NCBI GenBank assembly: GCA_949358305.1
Contig: OX442318.1
Location: 15,296,517-15,360,516, forward strand
Direction of reading: 5' to 3'
From: Strigamia acuminata
Lineage: Eukaryota; Arthropoda; Chilopoda; Geophilomorpha; Linotaeniidae
DNA length: 64,000 nt
Shown here piece by piece: positions 30,599 to 41,600 of the stretch. Under the pieces are notes generated by a model. The model did no database searches, was not told the DNA's origin, and saw only the letters and a program-made list of their open reading frames with translations. The first letter of the stretch is position 1. Every line of letters begins with the position of its first letter. The position numbers and the translations under genes are program-made.

Positions 30599-31607
30599 TG
30601 TGTTTTGGACCCCAAAATACTAATTTCGGTTACAGACAAGTCTCTCACTCCAATCGGACATTCTTAAGGAATGTTCGGTTACTTTCTTCATACCAAAAGT
30701 CATCACTCAGCTGTTTCACAATTATTATTCAAAACTAAATCATATTGAAGTTTAAATTCACTCCCTTTTATCCCAATGTTAATATCTCAATCAAATCATA
30801 ATGTTATTATTATTACAATGCTTGCTTTTCCACTGTTTATTTTGACATATTTGGAAAGGGAAAAAAAAAAAAATAAACCTAACAAATGATACACAAATCA
30901 ATTCTCTCAAACTTAAAATTCAAAATCAAAGTTCATATTCTAAATTTCATTAAATGTGATAATCAAAATTATTCTCATTATAAAGAAGTGTTTTCCAGAA
31001 GAAACTTCAACTCTTAACATTTTACTAGAAAAAGTACAAATTCAAAAATAATTTTTTCTCTTATTTCTCTAAATTTTCATTAAAATTAACAATATCGTTA
31101 AAACATCAACTTATTTCAATTATTTACAGTAATTAACTCTTATTAACATTCAATCAAAATTATGCCGTGAAATATTTACATTAAATTCATCAGAAATTTC
31201 AACACTTTTTATTTTTAAACAGAATTCGCGATAGATTCCTCTCGCGCCCTTGGTCAGCTCGCATTATTCAAATTAAATTTTTCCAATTTTTCTTTTAAAA
31301 CTATTTTTAAATTAAACTACTATATTATCAAATCGAAGTTTAAATTATTTCAAAATTTTACTCAACTTACTAAACCTAATAAAATTCAAAACGAATTGAC
31401 GAAGATCGCGATTGGTTTCGGTTAGCGAAATCCGCTTATAAAGGCGTCCAAATCACAAAATTCATCTCCAAAATAACTTAAAAACATTCATAATATATAC
31501 ACAAACCTTTTATAACACAATATCAAACACAAAATGTCAAAATAATCAGGAATTTTTGTCTCGGGTCAGGCAAGAATTTCGCGTTCACCTCAACCAAAAA
31601 TGTGCGC
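30599..31607 (-). other. Gypsy2 3' noncoding region
   Basis: AT-rich counterpart of 9729-10880 in Gypsy1, with an A13 run at about 30860. No ORF. Confidence 0.6.
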
Positions 31608-32854
31608 TTAGTAGAATGGGCGATAGTCTTTTCGTTTACGCGGTCTGAGTCTGCGCGACCGGAAATCATCGTTGATTTGTGAACTTGCGCCATCTAGTGG
31701 CGGGTTTTGAAGTTGGTTTCCATTAGTTTTCGTCGTAGGCTGTGGTTCAAATAGTGATTTTAATGAGATTTGTTCTGTATCATCTATATAACGTTCTTTT
31801 GGTTTAATTTTCGTTGTTTTTACTAGTTTTTCTGTGTTTTCAATTACAATTTCACCTTTTTTACTGATTTTCTTAACTTTATCAGCAAATTTCACTTTCT
31901 TTTCTGGCAAGTCTTTCAGAACTTCATCTATTTCTGGTTCTACTCGTTCTTTGTATGGTTTTGATCGTTCTACGTTCACTATGTCACTTTTCTTTCTTGT
32001 AGAATTGATTATTTCATAGTCATTTGGTGCAGTTCTTCGCACAATTTCATAAGGGCCGGAAAATTGCGGTAAAAGCTTCTCTGACAAGCCAACTTTTCTG
32101 TTGATGGTTTTCAGATAAACCAATTCACCTGGTTCAAATTCTTTGTAGACTCTGTCTTCATCAAACCTTTTCTTGCTTTTTGCAGATTGTTTTTCAAGTC
32201 GCTCATTTGCAATTTTCCTGGCTGCCCGAATGAATTTTGCTGTTCTTAATGTGAATTCTTTCTGTGGCAAGTCCAAATTAACATCTACTGTCAAATCCAC
32301 ATCATATCCACGTAGTAAATAATGTGGTGTATATCCTGTTGTTTCATGAACGCCCGTGTTGTATGAGAACAGAAGAAATGGTAGAAATTCGTCCCAGTCA
32401 GTATGCTCATCGTTAACGTAACTTTGCAACATTTTTGCGAATGTCGCGTTAAATCTCTCAGTTAACCCGTTTGTCCTTGGGTGATATCCTGACGTTGTTT
32501 TATGCAAACTTTTAAACATATTTGAGACTTCCTCAACCATTTTATTCCTGTATTCGGTTCCACGGTCGCTTAGAATTTCTCTTGGACTGCCCTCTTTCAG
32601 AATAACTTCGTAAAGCAATGTTTTTGCTGCTTCTAATGCTGTAGCTGCTGCTGCTGGTCTAGCTATTGCATTTCTAGAAAGATAATCAGTTACAACAAAA
32701 ACATGTTTATTTCCAAGACGTGATAATGGGAAAGGTGTATCTATTCCAATTCGCTCAAAAGGCTTTGAGACTGTTGACCATGGCTGCATTAATCCTTTAG
32801 CTGGCGTTGTCATTGTTTTTGCTTTTGCGCAGTGTTGGCAGGACAAGACGTAAT
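31608..32854 (-). pseudogene. Gypsy2 integrase fragment
   Basis: Minus-strand frame equivalent to 8485-9728: CQHCAKAK, GIDT lacking the following Leu-Gly, SDRGTEYRNK, RTNGLTERFN, ending RKDYRPFY. It starts directly at the end of the Copia4 LTR, within the integrase zinc domain. Everything upstream of this point in Gypsy2 (gag, PR, RT, RH) is absent from the window. Similarity to Gypsy1 is almost complete near the LTR junction and falls toward the C-terminus, where substitutions and a codon-level difference accumulate. A CTCF-like motif in the coding DNA (31689-31702, minus CCACTAGATGGCGC) is shared with Gypsy1. Confidence 0.85.
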
Positions 32855-33400
32855 TGTAGGTCGGTAGCAGAGGAAAACGACCAAGAATCACTCGAAACGT
32901 CGAGTGAAACACGGCGAAAACGTCGCAAAGGCGTCACACTACTCGTGTGAACGTGTGGGCGACGTCGACGACGGAAAACGAATTGAACGGCCGCGCAAAC
33001 GCGCTTATATGCCGTGAAATGATAATACTGATGCTTAAAAGCATAAAACAAATTTACTAAAGCAAAAATACTTACAAATAAAGGGTTTACAGAGTGAAAA
33101 TGGATGGGCGAGAGCCAAAACGATGGTCGCCGCCATCTTGGAAGGTGATAAGAACACTAACGACACCTGGTGTCGTGAATTTCGTTATGGAATTGGAAAT
33201 TCCATAAAGCCTAACAAAAGCATTAGGAATAGCATGATACTTCATGCAAAAACATAACAAATGCATATAAATGCGGGAAAAAGATAAACAATATCGAATA
33301 TTGATAAAAATGGGAAAATACATCGAAATAAATGAAATGAGGAGTCGGAATGTGATTCTATATCACATCGATATGTATCATTTGGTTTCTTAGACCAACA
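32855..33400 (-). repeat. Copia4 3' LTR
   Basis: 546 bp, minus strand, TGTTGGTC...CCTACA, matching 7939-8484. PPT GAAAGGGGGAAT precedes it (33401-33412). Gypsy2 integrase follows at once with ATTAC (32850-32854), a likely target-site copy. YY1-like CCAAGATGGCGGC is present in the LTR, and CCTCTGCTACC, identical to the 3' end of initiator tRNA-Met, sits 9 bases from its end. Confidence 0.85.
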
Positions 33401-33537
33401 ATTCCCCCTTTCGATGGAAATAGAATCAGGGGAAAAATTACAGTTACTGGAATTACAGTAGATATAAGTAATAAACGAAAATAAATAATAGAGTCGAATC
33501 GCCGAGCCGGGTACTGTTATTAAAAACGCCACGTAGG

Positions 33538-33580
33538 CCCGAATATTCCCGCAGAAACTTGGCGATCCTCGAAGTCGGGT
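33538..33580 (-). other. 3'UTR hairpin shared by Copia4 and Copia2
   Basis: On the minus strand ACCCGA...TTCGGGC can pair across about 30 bases. Copia2 has the equivalent ACCCGAA...TTCGGGC at 44429-44472 with different loop sequence but conserved GAGGATC. A further block, AGTACCCGGCTCG, is conserved downstream in both. Confidence 0.5.
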
Positions 33581-33608
33581 AAATAACGAAAGAATGTCAC
33601 GATAAAGT

Positions 33609-36600
33609 CTAAAGTCGGAACACACGAGAGATCAACGACTGAAGACGCTCTGAACTGAGCCATTTGGTAAAGATGTCCGCGACGTTGTGCTCGCTGGACA
33701 CTTTGCGGAGATCGAAACAGCCTGCCGTATACCATTCCCTAAGCCAGTGATACTTGACGCGGATATGCTTCGTCTTCGAGTTTTCCACGTCGTTAGATGT
33801 GAATTGTATGCTGGCTAGGGCATCGGAATAAATGATCGGACGAGACAGACGGTTCAAAATCGGGAATTCGGTGAAGATGTTATCGAGCCAAAAGGTTTCC
33901 TTCACGCATTCAACTAGGGCGAGGAATTCGGCTTCCATAGTTGAACACGCGACAGTCGATTGTTTTCGACACGACCAGCCAATTGGCACATTCCCGATAT
34001 ATGTTATGAAGCCGCCGAAACTTAAAGATGTCGCCAGGTCGCTAGCCCACGAGGCATCCACATAAGCCCATAACTGACTCGAGACACAGTTGGAAAGTTC
34101 GATGCAATAGTCCGAAGTATTGGCTACATATTGGAGAACTTGTAGAAGGGCACGAATATGTGAATTGTCGTAGCACGTGTTGAATTGTGAAAGCGAGATG
34201 ACTGAAAATAAGATGTCGGGGCGCGTTCGTGATGCCAGAAACAACAGTGACCCGATGAGTGAGCGGTAGGGAAAATCGATCAGGTCCTCGGTCGATGCTC
34301 GAACTAATGTTGTTCCGGGTGTGACTGGCACTTTCACGAGTCGATTGGTCGATGTTCCATATTTTTGCACGAGTTTAGCGATGTACGCACGTTGAGAAAT
34401 GTAAGTGCGTCCCATCTCGCGGATAAACTCGACTCCTAGCAGTTTGGTGATTGGACCGAGGTTGACGATGTCGAATTTCGAAGTTATGAGTCGAATAATT
34501 CGGTCCAAAACACTGTCGGCTGCGTAGAAAAGTACAATATCATCGACGTAGACTAACATGACCGCGCAATTGCCGTAGATGTACACGCAGTTGCAAGCAG
34601 GCATTTTTCGGAATCCAAGAGCTCGAAGTGCTTCGTCCAGTTTCAAATACCATTGTCGACCTGACTGGTGGAGTCCATAAAGAGATTTGACGAGTAACCA
34701 AACGTTGTCGGGGTGATTACAGGTGGCACCTGCCGGGATGCGCATGTAGACCTTGTGCTCGAGGTCCCCGTACAGGTATGCACATTTGACGTCGAGGTGT
34801 GCATCTTTCCATCCTCATAGCACTACCAAAAGGCAAAAGAATAGACGAATGAGGACGAAATTTACTACTGGACTGAAGACTTCGTCGTAGTCGATTCCGA
34901 AGGGGAAGTCGGTGGTGAAAGGCCGGGGGAACTGGCATTGGACGTTCCCGGTGACACATGGGCAGACTGATTCAGTCGCAATTCTTCCGCGTCCGGTTGA
35001 ACCGCAAATTCCTCGATCTGCTCAACGTCATCGTCGGTGTCGTCCCCAATTGGTCCTGCAGCGGCCTCTTCATTTTCTTCGTTAGTGATCGGATGTGATA
35101 TGGAATGACGAATTGGAGTTGGCAATGTCGATGCGCAAAGTTCCAATAATTGTCGTTCCGGTGTAGTTGGCGGGGGAATATGAACGATCTGCATAGGTGG
35201 CGTCTTTGATTTAGAAGCCGACTTGGATACAGATTTTTCTTCGGATATCGAATGCTCATCATCTGATGCTGGCTTGATCGACCAGTCCGCATATTGGATG
35301 GTGTCGTTGAATGACACTCTTTGTTGTTCATTGTTGGGTTCGTAAAAGGACTCGTTGTTGCCATTTGGTATATTTCGCAGAAATTTGCGGTACGATTGAT
35401 GTTCGTCTATGCGGACGTGGGCTGATTCGGTGACTTTATTGTCGATGGGATTCCAAATCCTGTAGCCACGTGTTGCAACCGCGTAACCAACGAGGTATCC
35501 TTCCCACGCGCGAGGTTCAAGCTTTTTACGGCCTGGCGCTGTGTAGTGAACCCAACATTTAGATCCGATCTTTCGCAAGTGTCTTAAAGATAGTGCCCGT
35601 TCACGCCAAAGTACATAGGGAACTTGATTCTTCAAACGTGAATGAGGGCTTCTGTTCTTGATATAGGCGAAAGTTACTGCGAGTTCTGCCCACAAACCGG
35701 CTGGAAGTTTGGTTTCTTCGTGAATTGCGCGGAGGTTGTCTGCCATCGTCCTGTTGATGCGCTCAGCCGTTCCATTCATTTGTGGGCTTGATGGGTTTGT
35801 CCGTTGGAATTGGATCCCCTTGTCCTTTAAATAGCGTTCAAATTCATTGGACATGAATTCTCCGCCACGGTCTGTGCGAATGGCCTTGATCGTTGTATTC
35901 GCGACCCGTTCGACTCTAGCGGCAAAGTCTTTAAAACATGCGAAGACTTGGGACTTTTGCGCCAATGGGGTAATCCAAGTATATCGTGTAGCGTCATCAA
36001 TGATCGTTAGAACGAAACGAGCTCCACCGAAAGATGTTGCAGGAGCCGGTCCCCACACGTCCATATGCAGGAGGTCGAGTGCTTTGGTGGTACTCGGGTG
36101 AAGGTCCGGTTTGTGTGAAATTTTGATTGATTTTGCAAGACGGCAGTCATTGCAGGCGAGTTCCTGTTTGACTTCTCCAGGTTCCATTCCGTAAACTTGG
36201 TCGTTATTCGCCAACAGGCGCATTGCATTTGTGTGCAAATGCCCTAATCTGCTATGCCATAGACCCGTAGCATCCTTTACGTTTGCAGGGCTAGCAACTG
36301 CCTTCTTTGGTGACTTAGAAGGATTGCTCGGAGGAGGAGGTATGGCAGGAGGAGTATTAGGTAATGGCGTGGTCGGAATGGATTGGAGAACGTTGGAATA
36401 GGATTGGACAAGAGGATCAGGTTGGACATTGGTGGATTTGGGAGCAGTTTGAGACTGGATAGGATTGACGATTTGATTCGGAATTTGCTTCGGAATTGGT
36501 GGCATTTCTATGCGAAAATCCGTAATGTCTCCTTGTCTTGATTTCCCCTTCTTCGGTTTCGGAATGTTCTCAAAATCCACTTCTGTCGTGACATAAGTCA

Positions 36601-36850
36601 AAACTGGCGGTTGTTGAATTGGTGGCGGAATTGTCGTCGACACCGGAATTGAAACCGTCGTAGCCACAGAAGGTGTTGAACATAAACCGTCCACATAATA
36701 TAATCCTGCCTTCTCCTTTGCCCGAAGAATAGAACTTCGAATGTCCGATTGATAGATGTTGACTTCACCGTTGTAGAAGTGTATGTGATGACGTGTTTTA
36801 TCAATTTTGGACACCGAAATCAAATTGGCTTCAAAATTCGGTGCAAAAAG
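33609..36850 (-). pseudogene. Copia4 Gag-Pol remnant
   Basis: Minus-strand Ty1/Copia polyprotein lacking Gag and the protease active site; it starts abruptly (36850) at NLISVSKIDKTRHH next to the end of Copia2's 3' LTR. Present: GAG-pre-integrase (WHSRLGHLHTNAMRLL), integrase core (LHMDVWGPAP, RTDRGGEF, GTAERINRTM) and a proline/acid-rich linker ending in frame at 34865. A deletion then removes the start of RT and shifts frame. The sequence around DYDEVFSPVVNF survives, followed by an in-frame TGA (about 34814), then MRIPAGATC onward, YVDDIVLFY and RNase H (YVDASWASDL, KHIRVKYHW) to the stop at 33609-33611. Three separate lesions make it a pseudogene. Confidence 0.9.
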
Positions 36851-37007
36851 TGTAGCAGAGGAGGAGGCGCAGAACGGTCAATTAGACCGTGTGGAAGCGT
36901 GAAACACGCACGAAAATCAAAGTGCGTGGCCGTAATGGCGAGCGCACGCGAATACCGCTAATGGCGGGCCAAAAACTAAGCTGCTGCACGCAAAACGTGC
37001 TTATATG
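36851..37007 (-). repeat. Copia2 3' LTR, distal piece
   Basis: The terminal 152-157 bp of the Copia2 LTR, ending CCTCTGCTACA. The shared ATATG (37003-37007) is the target duplication made by Copia5. It continues from the piece at 43954-44284. Confidence 0.75.
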
Positions 37008-37472
37008 TGTTAGGTTGACGTTTTCCTGTTTGTCCTCGCATCCGCGTAGTTTATCAGATTGCATATTGTGGATAAATGCAATCAGTGTGTTGCCATGTTG
37101 ATGTCCCATATCGCAGTCGGTTGATTCTGATTTTTAATCCCAATGCTGGTTTTGTACCGCAACCGACTCCTATTACGTGACAACACACACAACCTGTCAT
37201 CTGCTCAAATGAGCACTTATTGTTTATGTTGTTCTGTTTGTTTTATTCATTAGTTTTGTCTTTCTGTAAAGAACAAGTCAGTGTATTGAAACAATGATTT
37301 GTTCTATGATTTCTTTGTGTTTGAGATCGAGGGCGATTAGCCTCGAACCAGGTTTTATGTTACACACTTACTTTTGTAATAAAAGATGGCGGACGCGTGT
37401 CCGATTTATCCGCCCAGCCAAAATGATGTTTCCGAGTTATTTCGACAGCGCACAGGCCATTGCAACTCTTCA
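37008..37472 (+). repeat. Copia5 5' LTR
   Basis: 465 bp, TGTTAGGTTGACG...CAACTCTTCA. Contains AATAAAAGATGGCGGAC (AATAAA 37378-37383) combining a polyadenylation signal and a YY1-like AAGATGGCGG. Confidence 0.93.
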
Positions 37473-37476
37473 AAAG

Positions 37477-37488
37477 TGGTAGCAGAGG
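37477..37488 (+). promoter_or_regulatory. Copia5 PBS (initiator tRNA-Met)
   Basis: TGGTAGCAGAGG four bases after the LTR end is complementary to the 3' end of animal initiator tRNA-Met (CCTCTGCTACCA). Confidence 0.9.
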
Positions 37489-38388
37489 GTAAAAACGATC
37501 TGGCAACGACGTTTTTGAAGAAGAAACGGCCATTTTGCGACTACGAGAAGTCGCCGAGTGTGCGCCCGCCCAGCTCGTCGTAAAAACGAGTTTTCGGTGC
37601 GGATTTCTACGTGGAATCGTTGCCACAACGTGTGCGGAGGATTCCTCGCCATCAGCGGAACATTTGGATACGTTTTCGTCACGAAAATCGGTATTTTTCG
37701 TCGTTTCGACGTCGTGCAAATAAACCACGGTCGAGATTTGTGTTTTCTGTATTCTACGAGTGGCTGCGAGTGCCAGCGCTTCGTGGGATTTTTCAACAGT
37801 GTTGTGTGGTCAATTACACCCACAACAGGATCTTTTTCGACGGTAGGAACTTTATTTGTCGTTTTTGTGCGAAATAAGCACGTTTGGACGCCATCACGGA
37901 AGATTTTCGCGACGGCGGCCATTTTTTTTGGATTTATCGTCGCGAACGACGATTTTCACAGCATACAGAGAAGTCTGTAGCCACCGAGAAGTCCTGCACA
38001 CGATAAGCGTGTGTGCAGGCATTATTTTCCGTGATTTGGAAAATCACGGAAAATGATTGAAATCACGGAAATGATGAACCCCGAAGTTCATCTCACGAAG
38101 GCGCGGACGAGCGCGACGTTGATTTTCCCGCGATCGCACGGAAGTGTGCACGCGGACGGCACGACAGCCCATTTTCCGTGCGTACGACGACGTGGGAGCA
38201 ACGTTTCGTCCTCGAAGGACGTTATTGCGACGCTTTGCACCCGCAATTCGCCGCAACTTTACCAGCTTCACATCAAAAAGTGTAATATAATTTACTGTCG
38301 TGAAACTCTGTTAGTTTTAAGGTTTTGTTGTGGTCCCCTGTTAGAATCGGTGCTACCCTACGTCCAGTCGGGCACGTAGCACTGTATT

Positions 38389-38499
38389 CTTGGCTAGGCT
38401 TATCCACGGCCACCCAACCATCCCGCGGGCCCCAGGAGGCGCGAACGGAAGAGTTGGGGGATTGCTAGTCAAGGTTTTTCAATCTCACTTATTGAGATT
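38389..38499 (+). ncRNA. Structured leader element, Copia5 copy
   Basis: P1 stem CTTGGCTAG (38389-38397) with CTAGTCAAG (38465-38473; one G-U pair), enclosing GCTTATCCACGG, TCCCGCG, CCAGG and GCGAACGGA. A 7-nt spacer follows, then the 19-nt hairpin AATCTCACTTATTGAGATT (38481-38499). It lies 125 nt before the Gag ATG. The same architecture occurs in Copia2, Copia3 and Copia6 with different stem sequences. Confidence 0.7.
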
Positions 38500-38623
38500 C
38501 CCCGGGTTGTGTGCATTATTCGCCTTCATTTTTGGGGGAATTCTGCATCCGTGCGACGAATTTACGTGGTTTGTGTGACTTGTGCTTCGGTTCTTCACCA
38601 AATTTCGTCGCAAATTTCCCGAA

Positions 38624-41600
38624 ATGGCGTCCTACGACCGCCATGATGATTACAAGGACGTGAAAAAGTTGGACGGAACCAACTATCCGACCTGGAGCGT
38701 ACAGGTACAGCTCCTCCTCCAATCGTACGGTGTTTGGGGCCACGTGACCGGCAAGACAAAAGAGCCGCCGGCCGGATCACCGTTTCGAGAGACAAGGGAT
38801 TTTGAGAAAGGCGAAGAAAGGGCCCGCTCCACCATTTGTTTGGCTTGCAGCGAGGCCCAACAGGTCGTGGCGGTTGCCCAGGCCACTGCTAAAGAAGTGT
38901 GGGAGGCACTGAAAGCTGCCTACCAGCCCACGACCCGGGCACGCAAAGCCCGTCTTCGCAGGGAATTTTTAGACATGCGGTTGCATGAAAACGAAGAGAT
39001 GTTTGTTTTCACCGCACGTGTTGATCGGAAAGTAGTACAGCTTGCAGATGTCAAGATTCAAATTTCTGATGAGTTTCACGCCTTTCAATATCTTGACCTG
39101 CTGCCACCCCAATACGAACCGGTCAAGCAGACGGTTTATCACTGGGGTGACACAGAGTTCACGGCAGCAGCGGTCAAGGAACGCCTGGTAGGCGAATACA
39201 ACCGCCTACATGTAACAACTGACGAGTTTGGCGTGCCTTCCAAGGCGCCATTGGAGAACACTGGTGCCTTCTTTAACCAAGGCGGAAGACAACGCGGACG
39301 TGGTGGAAATGCACCCGGCGGCCCACGCATCTGTTTTACTTGCGGTGGGACGGGCCACTTCGCCCGTGAATGCCCTACTCCGCCGAAACAGCAATTCCAA
39401 CCGAAAGGGAACCAAACTGGACAATTTAGAGGCAATCCACGGGGCAAGGGACGTGGAAGAGGCCAGCAAAAGGCCACTGTCACACAGGCTGACATATTCA
39501 GTGACTCTCCAGTCTCTTATTACTCCGCGGCGATTTGGCTTCAACAACAACCCCCTGTGCCGGCTTCCCACGTGTCTCACGCGAATTATGATTCGCAATG
39601 GTACGTCGACACAGGGGCGACGGACCATTTCTCCTTCAACAAAGACTGGTTCTCCGACTTCAAGCCATTAACTGGCCACGTGCAACAGGGAGAAGGAAAG
39701 TCGAGAATCGAAGGAATAGGAAATGTGACGTTGACATCGATTTATGGAACCCGCACCCGTGCAATTACATTGCATAATGTATTTTATGCACCCAACTTTA
39801 GGAAGAATTTGATTTCGTTGGGTCGCACGGATGAAGCTGGGGCAACGACCATGATTAAAAATGGCAAAATGGTTATTTATAACGACAAAATTGATGACCC
39901 TTCCATCACTGCGGAACGCACGAGTGATCGGATGTATAAGGTCAATTGTCGTATTTCCCCTGTGAACACTGCCGCATTACCTGCGCAACAGGCTGCGACA
40001 GTGTCTTCTAGTCCGCTTATAAAAGGCGATGAAGTTGTAAATTCGATACTAACATACCCTAGTTTTAAGGACGCATTAACCCAAAATTCGAGTGAGTCAG
40101 GGAAACCTGCACCAGCGATAAAGGGGCAAGCGAGTGTTGCGAACAACGCGCCTGCGAATGTTACGACTAATGCGCAAGCGAATGTTTCGAATAAAATTAA
40201 GGCAAAGACTGCCAATGCCTCTAAGGAGGCAAGTTCAATTGTGCAGAACAATGCAGACAAAGCAGAGAATGGGAACAATTCTACTAATGGGGTTAAAACT
40301 TTTGACAAGAAAGATAAGGCTCAAACGATGGACATTTGGCACTCCCGCCTAGGGCATTTAAATGCAAAGGGAATTGCGGGATTAGAAAAGTCAACTGATG
40401 TTTTTGGGCTGAAACTCTCGAATAAGGAGTTGTCGACGTGTGACTTTTGCGCCAGGGCGAAGAGTACACGTGCTAGTTTTCCCCCAATAATTGGAATTAC
40501 GACAAAAAGTATTTTGGAAATAGTGCACTTAGACGTGTGGGGCCCCGCGCCAGTTCAAACATTGGGTGGGGCGTACTATTATCTCATTCTCATCGATGAT
40601 TTTTCCCGCTTTATGTGGATAATCATCATGAAACGGAAAAGTGACGTTTTAGGACATTTCAAGCGGTGGCTACTTGAAGTTGAGCGAACGACCTCTAAGA
40701 AGGTAAAGGCCATAAAAACTGATAATGGAGGGGAATTCATATCTAGACAATGGGACGATTATGTGGCGACAATTGGGCTTAAGTGTATGAGGACTAATGC
40801 ATACAGCCCAGAAATGAATTCGGTCGCCGAACGGGCGAACCGTACCATTCTTAATGGTACTCGGGCACTTCTTTTTGAGAATAAATTTCCCGCCACTCTA
40901 TGGGCAGAGCTTGCCGTTTCAGTTGTATATCTGAAAAACCGTTTTCCACATACGGGAATTGGGGGAAAAACACCTTATTCTGTGTTTTATAATAAGAAAT
41001 TGTCCCTTCGCCATGTCAAGTGCATTGGCTCATTGACTTATGTCCACATCCCATCTCAGACTCGGGGTGGGAAATTACAAGACAGGGCATGGGCTGGGGC
41101 ATTAATTGGATATGCCGCTTCTACACGCGGCTACAGAATTTGGGATCCAAATAAAAATCAGGTGTTTTTGTCTAAACACGTCAAAATTTTTGAAAACAAT
41201 TTCTGGTTTGAATTGGGGACGGTTGCGTCGCCTGAATTGGAGAATGACTTTGATACTTCGAGTTCGGACTCGTTCAATGGGTCATTTTCTGACGACGACA
41301 GTGTTGTCGGTGACCCAATTCCGGCGGAAATCCCGGAACCCCCTCCTGCGATACAGGAGGTTCCACAACCTGCTCCGCAGCAGAAAGTGAAACCCGCATT
41401 GCCCACGACCCCAAAGCCTACTCTTAGACCTGAATTGAGGCCAGTCGCTAAACAGGCGGCTCAGCAACCCCCACTCATGCCCATTGAGGGGAACCCTATT
41501 TTTGGAGACGGGGATACAGGGGATGAGCCTGTTGAAGAAATTGGTGGGGCGAAGGGGGATGATGGGAATTACTTCAACATCTATCCTGACAATGATGGGG

